The notes below the pieces were generated by a model. That model saw only the letters and a list, made by a program, of their open reading frames with translations. It was not told the DNA's origin and made no database searches. From Saccharospirillum sp043196875 (GTDB taxonomy: Bacteria > Pseudomonadota > Gammaproteobacteria > Pseudomonadales > Natronospirillaceae): a DNA stretch of 64,000 bases. This document shows positions 52,094 through 60,786 of this stretch, one piece after another. The stretch spans positions 186,001-250,000 of the forward strand of contig NZ_JBEBMX010000005.1 of the NCBI RefSeq assembly GCF_043196875.1, read 5' to 3'. Position numbers and translations under genes: made by a program. The number at the start of each line of letters is the position of its first letter. Within the stretch, counting starts at the first letter, position 1.

Positions 52094-53313
52094 ACTGGCA
52101 ACTGGCACTGCGTAATCTGGCGCGTAACCGGCGGCGCACCCTGTTAACGGGGATGATCATCAGCCTCAGTCTGGCGGCGCTGGTGCTGACCGATGGCGTC
52201 ATTTCCGCAATGACCGACACCATGGTGCGCTCGGCGACGCGTCTCTATGGCGGCGATGCGCAAATTCACCAGCGTGACTATCTGGCCGCGCGCGATGAAC
52301 AATTCACCTTTGGCGAAGTGGCTGAGCTACTGAACCAGCTCGACCAGAGCGAACTGGTCGAAGCCGCTACGCCGCGTGCGCTGGCGTTTGGCATGGTATC
52401 GAGCTCGGCGAGCAACCGGGCGGTGCAGGTGATGGGCATCGACCCCCAGCGTGAAGCGCAGGTGTCGAAGCTGGAAAGCGTGGTGGTCGAAGGCGACTAT
52501 CTCGACGCCGCTGGTAGTGAAACCCAATTGTTAATCGGCTGGCGGCTGGCGCAATTGCTGGAAGCGGAACTGGGTGACCGCATCGTGCTGTCGCTGCACA
52601 ACCAGATCGATGAAACCGCCGAGCAACAGCTGTTTCGCGTCTCCGGCATCTTCCGTTTTAACGCCCGTGAACTCGACGAAAACGCCGCCTTTATTCTGTT
52701 ACCGCGCGCTCAGCAAATGCTCGGCATTGGCAACAGCGTGCATGAGCTGGCGTTCAATCTGCGTCAGGCATCGCTCGCCGGCCAAGCGGATTTGCCGCTC
52801 TTCGCGGAACTCAGCAATGCCGACCGCGTCGCCGAAGGCTGGCCGCAATTAATGCCGCAACTCGATGGCATGTTGCAGATGACGCGCTATTCGACGGTCA
52901 TCGTCGGCATCATTTTATTTGTGCTGGCCGCATTGGGCGTGATCAACGGCCTCTTTATGTCGATCTACGAACGGACCTGGGAATTCGGTGTGCTGCTCGC
53001 CATCGGTACGCGCCGATCCAGTCTCTTTGGTTTGATTCTGAGCGAAGGTCTGTTGCTCGGTATCGGCGCCATTGTCATTGGTCTGTTGGTCGGCGTGGTG
53101 GTTACGGTTTTGGTGGCGCAGATCGGCATCGATTACGGCGGCATGGAAGTGGCCGGCGTGGCGCTGAACGAAGTGATTCGGCCACAGTTACAGCTCAGCC
53201 AATTGATCATTTTGCCGGTCTGGGTATTGGCGTTAACGCTGCTCGCCTGCCTCTATCCGGCGGCGCACGCGGCACGCATTGTGCCGGCCCAGGCGCTGCA
53301 TAAAAGCTTATAG
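52090..53313 (+). CDS. FtsX-type ABC permease 2
   Basis: The 407-residue permease starts at ATG 52090 within the stop of permease 1 (ATGA). The two proteins share layout and the N-terminal pattern LALRNLARNRRRTLLTG. The coupling region EFGVLLAIGTRRSSLFGLILSEG and the final VLALTLLACLYPAAHAARIVPAQALHKSL are typical for the family. A pair of unequal FtsX permeases is reminiscent of the LolC/LolE heterodimer rather than a MacB homodimer. Confidence 0.88.
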   Translation: MNWQLALRNLARNRRRTLLTGMIISLSLAALVLTDGVISAMTDTMVRSATRLYGGDAQIHQRDYLAARDEQFTFGEVAELLNQLDQSELVEAATPRALAFGMVSSSASNRAVQVMGIDPQREAQVSKLESVVVEGDYLDAAGSETQLLIGWRLAQLLEAELGDRIVLSLHNQIDETAEQQLFRVSGIFRFNARELDENAAFILLPRAQQMLGIGNSVHELAFNLRQASLAGQADLPLFAELSNADRVAEGWPQLMPQLDGMLQMTRYSTVIVGIILFVLAALGVINGLFMSIYERTWEFGVLLAIGTRRSSLFGLILSEGLLLGIGAIVIGLLVGVVVTVLVAQIGIDYGGMEVAGVALNEVIRPQLQLSQLIILPVWVLALTLLACLYPAAHAARIVPAQALHKSL

Positions 53314-53330
53314 CATCGGGAGTAAACCGC

Positions 53331-54020
53331 ATGACGACGGTGATTGAAACCAAAGGATTGAGCCGGCATTACGGCAGCGGCGATACGCTGGTCAAGGCGC
53401 TCGATGCGGTCGATCTGCGCATCGAAGCGGGCGAGTTTACTGCCATTGTCGGGCCTTCGGGTTCTGGCAAATCGACGCTGTTGCAATTGATCGGCGGGCT
53501 CGATCATCCCAGCGAAGGTGAGGTGCATCTGGCCGGTCAGCCGATTTCCAGTTACAGCGGCCGGCAGCTGTCGGATTTTCGTCGCGATCATATCGGTTTT
53601 ATTTTTCAGGCCTACAACCTGATTCCGGTGTTGAGCGCTGCGGAAAACTGCGAATACATCATGCTGTTGCAAGGCATCAAAGCCGAGGAACGCCAGCAGC
53701 GGGTGGCGGCTATGCTGCAGCAGGTTGGTTTGGCCGGACGTGAAGATCGGCGGCCATCGCAGCTTTCTGGTGGTCAGCAACAAAGAGTGGCGGTGGCGCG
53801 GGCCATGGTCAGTCAACCTGATATTATTCTCGCCGATGAACCCACCGCTAATCTCGATTCACAAACCGGCATGGACCTGCTCGATATGATGGTTGACCTG
53901 AACCAGCGCGATGGCATGACCTTCGTGTTCTCCACCCACGACCCGAAAATAATGGATCGGGCGCGGCGCTTAATTTATCTGCGCGATGGCGTGGTCGAAC
54001 GGGAGGAGCGACGTGATTGA
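53331..54020 (+). CDS. ABC transporter ATPase (LolD/MacB-like)
   Basis: The 229-residue ATPase carries Walker A GPSGSGKSTLLQLIGGLD, the Q loop IFQAYNLIPVLSAAENCEY, the signature LSGGQQQRVAVARAM and Walker B IILADEPTANLD, all matching the LolD/MacB/FtsE type. It powers the two preceding permeases. The gene overlaps the outer-membrane protein gene by eight bases. Confidence 0.92.
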   Translation: MTTVIETKGLSRHYGSGDTLVKALDAVDLRIEAGEFTAIVGPSGSGKSTLLQLIGGLDHPSEGEVHLAGQPISSYSGRQLSDFRRDHIGFIFQAYNLIPVLSAAENCEYIMLLQGIKAEERQQRVAAMLQQVGLAGREDRRPSQLSGGQQQRVAVARAMVSQPDIILADEPTANLDSQTGMDLLDMMVDLNQRDGMTFVFSTHDPKIMDRARRLIYLRDGVVEREERRD

Positions 54021-55152
54021 TCGCCGCTTCGTCGTTGTTTTATTCAGTTGCTTGCCGTTGTCGGTGTTCGCGGCCAAGGATGTCTGGCTGGATCTTGGCG
54101 CTGGTTTTGATCAGCAATGGCAGAACGGTTCCGGCGAGGATGCCAGCGTGCAATCGCTCGACGCGCGTTTTAATACCATCTGGCATCCGCAGGCACCGCT
54201 CGAATTCGGTCTGCAATACGGCCTGGAACAACGCGCTTTTCTCGCCGGCAGTGCGACCGATACCGAACCGACCACGGCCGATTTTCGCGTCGCCGATCTC
54301 GACGCAGCCTTAGTCGAAGACGATGACGTCGCCCTCTATCAAAATCTCGATCGACTCTACGGCCAGTGGTTCAGCCCGGTCGGCGATATCACCCTCGGCC
54401 GTCAGGCCATTGGTTTTGGTCTGGCGAAACGCTTCTCGCCAGTCGATGTGGTGCAACCGGCCGGGTTGCGCGCCACTGAGCGCCGCTACCGACCCGGTGT
54501 CGATGCTGCGCGTTGGCTGATACCGGCCGGTGCGGTCAGTGAAATCGATCTGGGTTGGGTGTTTGGCGATGACGAACTGCTGTTCGCGCGCGGCTACAGC
54601 CAGGCCGGTTCAACCTCGTTGGAGTTCACGGCGCTGACTTTGAACCAGGAGCAACAGCTGTACGGTTTCGGTGCCCAAGGCTCATACAAATACTGGGGCT
54701 TATGGCAGGAAACGGCCTGGCTGACCGATGACGATGAAGAGGGTTTGCGCCTGACGCTCGGTTTCGATCAACAGCTTTGGCGCGATATTTATCTGCAATT
54801 TGAATATCACTTCAATGGCCTCGGTGTCGACGACAGCGACGATTACAGCGAGCAGGCCAACAGCGATTTTTACCGCAGCGGCCTGGTGTTGCCCCTGGCG
54901 CGGCATTACTCAAGCCTGCAGTTGGTTGGTTCGCTGGGTGCGCTCTATCAGTTCCAGTTGGGCACCGAAACCAATGGTAACGACGGCTCGCAATTATCGA
55001 CGGCCAGTCTGGTGCGCAGCCTGGGTGACAATACCGAATTAACCCTGGCGTTGACGCTGCCGGTCGAACGCAAAGGGATCAATTCGAATAGCAGCACAGA
55101 ATTCGGAGTGTATCCGACGGTGTTTTCAGTAAACTGGTCCACCGTTTTCTAG
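54013..55152 (+). CDS. Predicted outer-membrane beta-barrel protein
   Basis: This 379-residue protein, with GTG start 54013 behind GGAGGAG, has a signal peptide ending at FAA and then many strand-like alternations (FGLQYGLEQRAFL, LTLGRQAIGFGLAKRF, YLQFEYHFNG) and ends in VFSVNWSTVF with terminal Phe, the mark of a Bam-assembled barrel. I do not know the family. Its location as the last gene of the LolA-like/FtsX/ATPase operon suggests the outer-membrane end of the system or its recipient. A DUF1302-like porin is another possibility. Confidence 0.78.
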   Translation: MIDRRFVVVLFSCLPLSVFAAKDVWLDLGAGFDQQWQNGSGEDASVQSLDARFNTIWHPQAPLEFGLQYGLEQRAFLAGSATDTEPTTADFRVADLDAALVEDDDVALYQNLDRLYGQWFSPVGDITLGRQAIGFGLAKRFSPVDVVQPAGLRATERRYRPGVDAARWLIPAGAVSEIDLGWVFGDDELLFARGYSQAGSTSLEFTALTLNQEQQLYGFGAQGSYKYWGLWQETAWLTDDDEEGLRLTLGFDQQLWRDIYLQFEYHFNGLGVDDSDDYSEQANSDFYRSGLVLPLARHYSSLQLVGSLGALYQFQLGTETNGNDGSQLSTASLVRSLGDNTELTLALTLPVERKGINSNSSTEFGVYPTVFSVNWSTVF

Positions 55153-55171
55153 TCACCATTTTGGATGGGTT

Positions 55172-55582
55172 ATGTTTAAGGATTGGGAAGCCGCACCGGC
55201 TGGGACGACGCTGTCGCTGACTGAAGTGCTCGACCAACTGCGTTACAACGACGCTGGCCTGGTACCGGCCATCGCTCAACAGCACGACAGTGGCGAGGTG
55301 CTGATGCTCGCCTGGATGAACCGCGCCAGCATTGAGGAAAGTCTGCAAACCGGCCAGGTCTGTTACTGGTCGCGCTCGCGTCAGACCTATTGGCGCAAGG
55401 GCGAATCTTCCGGTCACCGTCAGCATTTGCGCGAATTGCGCATCGACTGCGACGGTGATGCGATTTTGCTGCTGGTCGATCAGCAAGGCCCTGCCTGCCA
55501 TACCGATCGTCGCGATTGCTTCTATATTACTGCCGATGCTCAGGGTGCGCGCATCCTGACTGATCCGGCCTCGGGTCGTTAA
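55172..55582 (+). CDS. hisI: Phosphoribosyl-AMP cyclohydrolase
   Basis: HisI opens the purine ring in the third step of histidine synthesis. The 136-residue protein has AWMNRASIEESLQTGQVCYWSRSR, KGESSGHRQ and the metal site LRIDCDGDAILLLVDQQGPACHT, with DRRDCFY following. It stands outside a his operon; hisE is not next to it as in many gammaproteobacteria. It begins 19 bases after the barrel protein, perhaps read from the same transcript. Confidence 0.94.
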   Translation: MFKDWEAAPAGTTLSLTEVLDQLRYNDAGLVPAIAQQHDSGEVLMLAWMNRASIEESLQTGQVCYWSRSRQTYWRKGESSGHRQHLRELRIDCDGDAILLLVDQQGPACHTDRRDCFYITADAQGARILTDPASGR

Positions 55583-55620
55583 CGCTTTTTAAACGCCTGC
55601 CGCGTTGCTGAGGAGTTCTG

Positions 55621-56508
55621 ATGTCTGCCATTGATGCCGGTCGGCTGTTATTGCTGTCCACACTCTGGGGTGTGTCGTTTTTGTTTATGCGCATCGCCGC
55701 GCCGGAATTCGGTGCGGTGTCGTTGATTTTTATCCGCATGAGTGTGGCTGCGTTGGTGTTGCTGCCGCTGTTTACGGTGCGTCGTTACCGTGAATTATTT
55801 GTGCAGCATGTCGGCCGCTTAGCGGTGCTGTCGCTGACCAATCATGTCATTCCTTTCAGCTTGCTGGCCTGGGCCACGCTCAGTCTGGAAGCCGGTTTTA
55901 CCTCTCTGATCAACGCCACCACACCGCTCTTTACCGCCTTGCTGGGCGCGGCGCTGTTCGCCACGCCGGTGCAGAAACAGCAGTATCTGGGTTTGGCGAT
56001 TGCCTTCGTTGGCGTCTATGTGTTGTCGGCAAATCGGCTGGATTTTTCCACCGGTGGCGATGGCTGGTCGATTCTGGCGGCGCTGGCTGCGACCTTCAGT
56101 TACGGCATTGCCGGTAACTTCTCCAAGGCGCGCCTGTCGCATCTGCCGGCGCAAGTAGTGGCCAGCGGCTCGACGCTGATGTCGGCGCTGATTTTGCTGA
56201 TTCCCGGTGTCTTGCTGTGGCCGGAAACCGCACCGTCGATGGTGGCCTGGGGCAATGTGCTGGCGCTGGCGGTGTTCAGTACCGCTCTGGCGTTCTTCTT
56301 CTATTTCCAACTGCTGGCCAGTGCCGGTGCCACAGCGACTTCGACGGTCACCTTCCTGGTGCCGGTCAGTGCGCTGGCCTGGGGCTATCTGATTCTGGGT
56401 GAGGTGCTCAGCGTGCAGGTCTTGGTGGGCATGGCCATCACCCTGGTGGGGACGGCCATTACCACTCGCCTGCTGCGCTTGCGAGCGCCGAAAGCGCCGG
56501 TCGTTTAA
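55621..56508 (+). CDS. EamA/DMT-family transporter
   Basis: The 295-residue protein consists of ten hydrophobic helices made of two EamA repeats: LLLSTLWGVSFLFMRIAAPEFG at the start and GWSILAALAATFSYGIAGNFSKARL opening the second repeat. Members export amino acids or metabolites, but the substrate cannot be inferred. AGGAG lies five bases before the ATG. Its end overlaps the convergent citrate synthase gene by four bases. Confidence 0.9.
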   Translation: MSAIDAGRLLLLSTLWGVSFLFMRIAAPEFGAVSLIFIRMSVAALVLLPLFTVRRYRELFVQHVGRLAVLSLTNHVIPFSLLAWATLSLEAGFTSLINATTPLFTALLGAALFATPVQKQQYLGLAIAFVGVYVLSANRLDFSTGGDGWSILAALAATFSYGIAGNFSKARLSHLPAQVVASGSTLMSALILLIPGVLLWPETAPSMVAWGNVLALAVFSTALAFFFYFQLLASAGATATSTVTFLVPVSALAWGYLILGEVLSVQVLVGMAITLVGTAITTRLLRLRAPKAPVV

Positions 56509-57608
56509 CGACCGACGTACTCGGCGCGCGGCCGGATCAGGCGCGGGTCCTGATTGAATTCCTGGTAATGCGATACCCAGCCGAAGACGCGGCTGGCGGC
56601 AAACAAGGAGGTGAAATACTGCTCCGGAATGCCCAGCGCCAGGTAGACCGCGCCTTTGTAGAATTCCAGATTGGCGTAGATTTCCTTGCCCTTGTCGGCA
56701 AACACCGCCTGGCAACTGTCTTCGACGGCGACCAGCGTTTCCATCAGACCTTCCCACTCGGTACCCGCGCAGAATTTGCGCGCCATCGGTTTTAAGATGG
56801 CCGCGCGCGGGTCCAGCGCTTTGTATTCGCGGTGCCCCATGCCCATGATTTTGATCTTCTTATCCATGGCATCGCGCACCCAGGCGTCGGCTTTATCGGC
56901 CGAGCCAATCTCTTTAGCCATCATCACCGCTGCTTCGTCGGCACCGCCATGCAGCGGGCCAGACAGGGCGCCCAGACTGCCCGCCAGACTCGCCGCCAGA
57001 CGCGCCTGAGTACTGGCAACCACGCGACCGGCGAAGGTGCCGGCGTTGTAGCTGTGATCGAGCTGCAGAATCTGGGTGGTGTTCAGCGCCTGGAGTGCTT
57101 CGGCCGAGGGGGCGCTGCGGTTGATGCCATAGAGCAGCTTTTCCAGAAAGCCGAGATCCTTGGGCAGCGCAAAGACGGTGCCCTGAGTACCCAGGTTATG
57201 CCAGACGCGGACTGCCGCGTTGAGTCGCGCGCCGAGCACCATGCCGGGTACAAAATCCGCATTCAGCCAGGCCGGGGCAGGGTGGTGCGGCTGGTCGCTG
57301 TGTAACGGCATCAGCGCCTGCAATACCGTCATCGGATGGGTATCGCGTGACAGTTGCTCCAGTACCCGTGTTTCAATAGCCCCCAGTTCGGCTTCGCCGG
57401 CGAGCCATAAATCCAGTTCGCGGCAGGCGTCGGCGCTGATCCATTCGCCGCTCATCAGCCACATCACCACGGCCGCAAAATCGCGCTCGACCAGCTGTTC
57501 GATGGTTTCGCCGCGATAGGTCAGGCGGCCAATCTCGCCTTCTACATTCGACAGCACTGTTTGACCGACGATAACGCCTTCCAGACCTGCATTAATGTCG
57601 TTGCTCAT
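56505..57608 (-). CDS. Citrate synthase family enzyme
   Basis: This 367-residue enzyme is of the short dimeric citrate/methylcitrate synthase type. The oxaloacetate/acetyl-CoA histidines are in GPLHGGADEAAV and IMGMGHREYKALDPRA. The third catalytic residue, Asp362 in E. coli GltA within NVDFYSG, is a Glu here in YANLEFYKG. Whether it makes citrate or 2-methylcitrate is open; no prp genes are near. GGAGG stands five bases before the ATG. The divergent LysR gene is a likely regulator. Confidence 0.88.
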   Translation of the reverse strand: MSNDINAGLEGVIVGQTVLSNVEGEIGRLTYRGETIEQLVERDFAAVVMWLMSGEWISADACRELDLWLAGEAELGAIETRVLEQLSRDTHPMTVLQALMPLHSDQPHHPAPAWLNADFVPGMVLGARLNAAVRVWHNLGTQGTVFALPKDLGFLEKLLYGINRSAPSAEALQALNTTQILQLDHSYNAGTFAGRVVASTQARLAASLAGSLGALSGPLHGGADEAAVMMAKEIGSADKADAWVRDAMDKKIKIMGMGHREYKALDPRAAILKPMARKFCAGTEWEGLMETLVAVEDSCQAVFADKGKEIYANLEFYKGAVYLALGIPEQYFTSLFAASRVFGWVSHYQEFNQDPRLIRPRAEYVGR

Positions 57609-57684
57609 GACAGCCTCCTCTCTTTGAATTCGGGGATTCGGGGTTTTCGGATGGCGCTATTAAAGGGCCACAACCGTTGTTAAT

Positions 57685-57702
57685 CTAATTAAACTTAATA
57701 AA
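57685..57702. promoter_or_regulatory. Candidate LysR operator upstream of citrate synthase
   Basis: ATTAA-AC-TTAAT (57688-57699) is a perfect inverted repeat within an AT-rich stretch between the divergent citrate synthase and LysR genes, 23 bases before the LysR start and 80 before citrate synthase. Confidence 0.45.
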
Positions 57703-57724
57703 TTGATGATCAGTCAGGCTTATC

Positions 57725-58630
57725 ATGAGATTGGAAAGCAGTGAGATGCGCATCTTCCACGCGGTCGCCCGTTTTGGCGGCTTTCGGGCCGCAGCGGCGG
57801 ACGTCAGTCTGAGTCAGTCAGCGGTCAGCCAGGCGATCAAACAGCTGGAAACCAAGCTCGACCAGGCGCTGGTGGTGCGCGACCGGCCGATTCGTCTGAC
57901 CCGCGCCGGCCGCCGTCTATACCGCTATGTCGACGATCAGCTGCAGCGCGAACACGCCTTGCTCGCAGAAATGGAGCGGCTGGCGCACGGCCGCGACCAA
58001 CAATTGAGCGTTGGCATCGACAGCACCACCAACCGTTTTGCCGGTGCCGATCTCATCGCGGTACTGGCCGGGCGTTGGCCGGAAGCGCGGTTGCGGCTGG
58101 TGGAACAGCCGTCGCGCGCCATCGTCGCGGCGGTGCTCAGCGGTGAGGTGGAGTTGGGGCTGGGTCCGTTTCAGACGCGCATGGATCGCTTCGAATGCTG
58201 GCCGCTCTATGAAGAAGAACGGCTGCTGATGATCAGCCCGACGCATCCGTTGCACCGGCCGCGCATGTCGCTGGCCGATCTTGAGCGCATTCCGCTGGTG
58301 GTGTCGTCGCTGGATGAGCCGGACCAGCGGCCTTATCAGGATAAATTGCGCGATCGCTTCCGGATGATCTGGCAGATCAGCAGTCTCAACGTGCGGCTGG
58401 ATTTGATCGATCGCGGTCTGGCGGTGGGGTATCTCAGTACCGAAATGGCGCGGCAGCTACCGCGTATCCGCCATTTCCGCGCGCTGCGGGAATTTGAATT
58501 CGCCCGTATTGAGCGTCAGGTTGGCCTGTTCCATCGCCGAGATCGCGACCCTTCCGCGCTGGCGCGCGATTTTATTGCCTTGTGCGAGCAGCGCTTGGCG
58601 GGCGCCCAGGGTTATTCCAGACGCAGCTGA
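57725..58630 (+). CDS. LysR-family transcriptional regulator
   Basis: The 301-residue regulator begins with the LysR winged helix (MRIFHAVARFGGFRAAAADVSLSQSAVSQAIKQLE) followed by an effector domain with LSVGIDSTTNRFAGADLIAVLAGRWPEARLRLVE. It is divergent from the citrate synthase family gene and probably controls it. Its 3' end overlaps the convergent VanZ-like gene by 19 bases. Confidence 0.92.
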   Translation: MRLESSEMRIFHAVARFGGFRAAAADVSLSQSAVSQAIKQLETKLDQALVVRDRPIRLTRAGRRLYRYVDDQLQREHALLAEMERLAHGRDQQLSVGIDSTTNRFAGADLIAVLAGRWPEARLRLVEQPSRAIVAAVLSGEVELGLGPFQTRMDRFECWPLYEEERLLMISPTHPLHRPRMSLADLERIPLVVSSLDEPDQRPYQDKLRDRFRMIWQISSLNVRLDLIDRGLAVGYLSTEMARQLPRIRHFRALREFEFARIERQVGLFHRRDRDPSALARDFIALCEQRLAGAQGYSRRS

Positions 58631-59520
58631 TCGAGGTGGATGCGGCTCGGTTGTTCCAGATCGACAGCGAAGATTTCCACCCGGGCAATGTCGCTTAAGT
58701 TGAGCAACTGTTCAGCTTTGGAATCCTGCGGCGGGTGCAATGGAATCTGCACCAGATTCCAGCCGAATTCGACGATAAAACTCTCGTTGAAGCGTTGCCC
58801 AAAGGCGACATTGCTGTCGAGACTGTTGTGGTCGTCGATGCGCACCGTCAGCGTTAAGGGCGTGAGTTTGGGGTTATAGACCGCCATCGACAGGCGGCTG
58901 TAGGCGGACCAGTCACGCGGCGGCGTAATCATGCGCGCGCTCTGGTATTCACCCGGTTCCAGCTCCACCGCCAAACTGCGATGGCCTTGCCAGGCGCGTT
59001 CCTCACTGAGGCTGACCGCGCCTTGCCACCAGTCGAGTTCGTAATCGGTTTCGAAGCTGCCCAGGCGCGGCAGTTGAGCGTCGAGCCGATAGATGGTCAG
59101 CGCTGCCAGCAGCACCAGACTGAGCTGATGCGCGAACAGCCCAGTGGCGATGACGCGGCCGGTCCATACCTGAGGCGTGCCTTTGTTGAGCCAGAAAATA
59201 CCCAGCCAGGCACCGACCAGATTGCGCTCGATATCGCTCCAGTCCTGTTGATGACCGACGTCGTAGCGCAGGTATTCGAGCATGATACTGAGGATAAAAA
59301 CGGCCAGGCTGATCGCCAGCCAGTGCGGCCAGGTGCGCATGTCCAGACGGGAGCGCAAAGCGGTGATGGCCAGCGCAAAATAGATGATATGGCCCAAATC
59401 CCAAAGCGCACGGTCGAGCGCGGCGTCACGGCTGAGCGGGCCTTCCATAAACAGAAACGGCAGGCCGATCAGCAACAGGGCGGTAAGCCCCCACTTGTTG
59501 ATCCAGGAGAAGAGGGACAT
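58612..59520 (-). CDS. VanZ-like membrane protein with C-terminal beta domain
   Basis: The 302-residue protein starts at ATG 59520. Its N-terminal half has four or five transmembrane helices in the VanZ pattern (PFLFMEG, ALWDLGHIIYFALAI, FILSIMLEYLRYDVGHQQDWSDIERNLVGAWLGI), where the ExxQ/D-type segment resembles VanZ. The second half is soluble and resembles a carbohydrate-binding or CIA30-like sandwich (SLAVELEPGEYQSARMITPP, LSMAVYNPKLTPLTLTVRIDDH). This combination is seen in some gammaproteobacteria; the function is unknown, perhaps a surface glycan-linked role. Confidence 0.75.
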   Translation of the reverse strand: MSLFSWINKWGLTALLLIGLPFLFMEGPLSRDAALDRALWDLGHIIYFALAITALRSRLDMRTWPHWLAISLAVFILSIMLEYLRYDVGHQQDWSDIERNLVGAWLGIFWLNKGTPQVWTGRVIATGLFAHQLSLVLLAALTIYRLDAQLPRLGSFETDYELDWWQGAVSLSEERAWQGHRSLAVELEPGEYQSARMITPPRDWSAYSRLSMAVYNPKLTPLTLTVRIDDHNSLDSNVAFGQRFNESFIVEFGWNLVQIPLHPPQDSKAEQLLNLSDIARVEIFAVDLEQPSRIHLDQLRLE

Positions 59521-59623
59521 CGAGGCTTGGTTCAGGTCGTATACGAAGGCGCCACTATGCCTGTCGAGTCTTGTGTTGTACACCGACGGCCTTGCCTTAA
59601 ACCGGCGCTGGTCACAGCGAAAA

Positions 59624-59643
59624 TACTGTATAAATAGACAGTA
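59624..59643. promoter_or_regulatory. LexA (SOS) box
   Basis: TACTGTATAAATAGACAGTA at 59624-59643 has the full CTGT-N8-ACAG symmetry of the gammaproteobacterial LexA box, with the TA flanks on both sides. It lies 58 bases before the radical SAM start and 103 bases before the divergent VanZ-like gene. Confidence 0.88.
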
Positions 59644-59701
59644 TTTGATGGCAATATTGGCACCAGACTTACCAGCAATAATCCAGCAAGAGCCCAATAC
59701 C

Positions 59702-60778
59702 ATGTCTGCTGATCATCGCATTAAAACCCGTGGTACCGGTGCCCAGCCGGCCAATCGTTATCAGCCCCAGCGCATCGAGGCGGCCAGCGATGACTGGCCG
59801 CTGGACCCGGATGATGACCTTACGCCAGACAGCCTGGCCACCCAGGTCGACGATGAAAAGGTGCGTACCATCATCAGCACCAATCAATCGCCCGATGTGC
59901 CTTTCGAGCAGTCGATTAATCCCTATCGGGGTTGCGAGCATGGCTGCATCTATTGCTTTGCCCGGCCGACGCACGCCTACTGGGATTTCTCGCCCGGACT
60001 TGATTTCGAAACCCGGCTGATCGCCAAAACCGGCGCTGCCGACCGCCTGCGCGAAGCGCTCGATAAGCCCAATTACCGCTGCAAGCCGATTGCGCTGGGC
60101 ATGAATACCGATGCTTATCAGCCGTTGGAAAAACAGCGCCGCATCACCCGCGAACTGCTGGAAGTGATGCGCGACTATCGCCACCCGGTATCGATCATCA
60201 CCAAGGGCGGGCTGATTCTGCGCGATCTGGATTTGCTGGCTGAGCTCGCGGCCGATGGCTTGTGCAGCGTCAGTGTCAGCCTGACTACTTTGGATAACGA
60301 TTTAAAACGTCGACTGGAACCGCGCGCCGCCTCGCCGGCAACGCGTTTAAAAGTAGTACGCGAACTGACCGCCGTCGGCGTACCCACCAGTGTGCTGCTG
60401 GCGCCGATGATTCCCTTTATCAACGATGCCGAAATGGAAGCACTGCTGGAAGCCGCCGCAGGTGCTGGCGCCAGACAAGCCGGCTGGATACTGCTGCGCT
60501 TACCGTTGGAAATCGCTGAATTATTCGAAGACTGGTTGCAGCGCCATTACCCGGACCGGGCTGAGCATGTGATGGCGCGTATTCGGGATTTACGCGGCGG
60601 CAAGCTGTACCAGAGTGAGTTTGGCAAGCGCATGCGCGGCCAGGGTGTTTACGCCGACTTGCTCAGTCAGCGCTTTAAACGCGCCTGTCGTCAGTTGGGG
60701 TTGAACCAGACCGAGCCGCCAGCACTGCGCACCGATTATTTCCGGCGCTGGGGCGGTGGGCAGCTCGACCTGATCTGA
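59702..60778 (+). CDS. PA0069-family radical SAM protein (SplB-like), SOS-regulated
   Basis: This 358-residue radical SAM enzyme has the cluster motif CxxxCxxC in INPYRGCEHGCIYCFARP, followed by TKGGLILRDLDLLAEL and LLAPMIPFINDAEME. The family is related to spore photoproduct lyase and is encoded by PA0069 in Pseudomonas, one of its LexA regulon genes. A perfect LexA box upstream fits a role in DNA or nucleotide damage response; the reaction is unknown. The start ATG 59702 gives the N-terminus MSADHRIKTRGTG; the longer frame upstream crosses the promoter and is rejected. Confidence 0.92.
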   Translation: MSADHRIKTRGTGAQPANRYQPQRIEAASDDWPLDPDDDLTPDSLATQVDDEKVRTIISTNQSPDVPFEQSINPYRGCEHGCIYCFARPTHAYWDFSPGLDFETRLIAKTGAADRLREALDKPNYRCKPIALGMNTDAYQPLEKQRRITRELLEVMRDYRHPVSIITKGGLILRDLDLLAELAADGLCSVSVSLTTLDNDLKRRLEPRAASPATRLKVVRELTAVGVPTSVLLAPMIPFINDAEMEALLEAAAGAGARQAGWILLRLPLEIAELFEDWLQRHYPDRAEHVMARIRDLRGGKLYQSEFGKRMRGQGVYADLLSQRFKRACRQLGLNQTEPPALRTDYFRRWGGGQLDLI

Positions 60779-60786
60779 ACCGGCGA

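Noticed and set aside
59384..59701. Longer radical SAM protein starting at 59384
   Set aside because: That extension overlaps the VanZ-like gene and the LexA box; the family N-terminus begins at ATG 59702.
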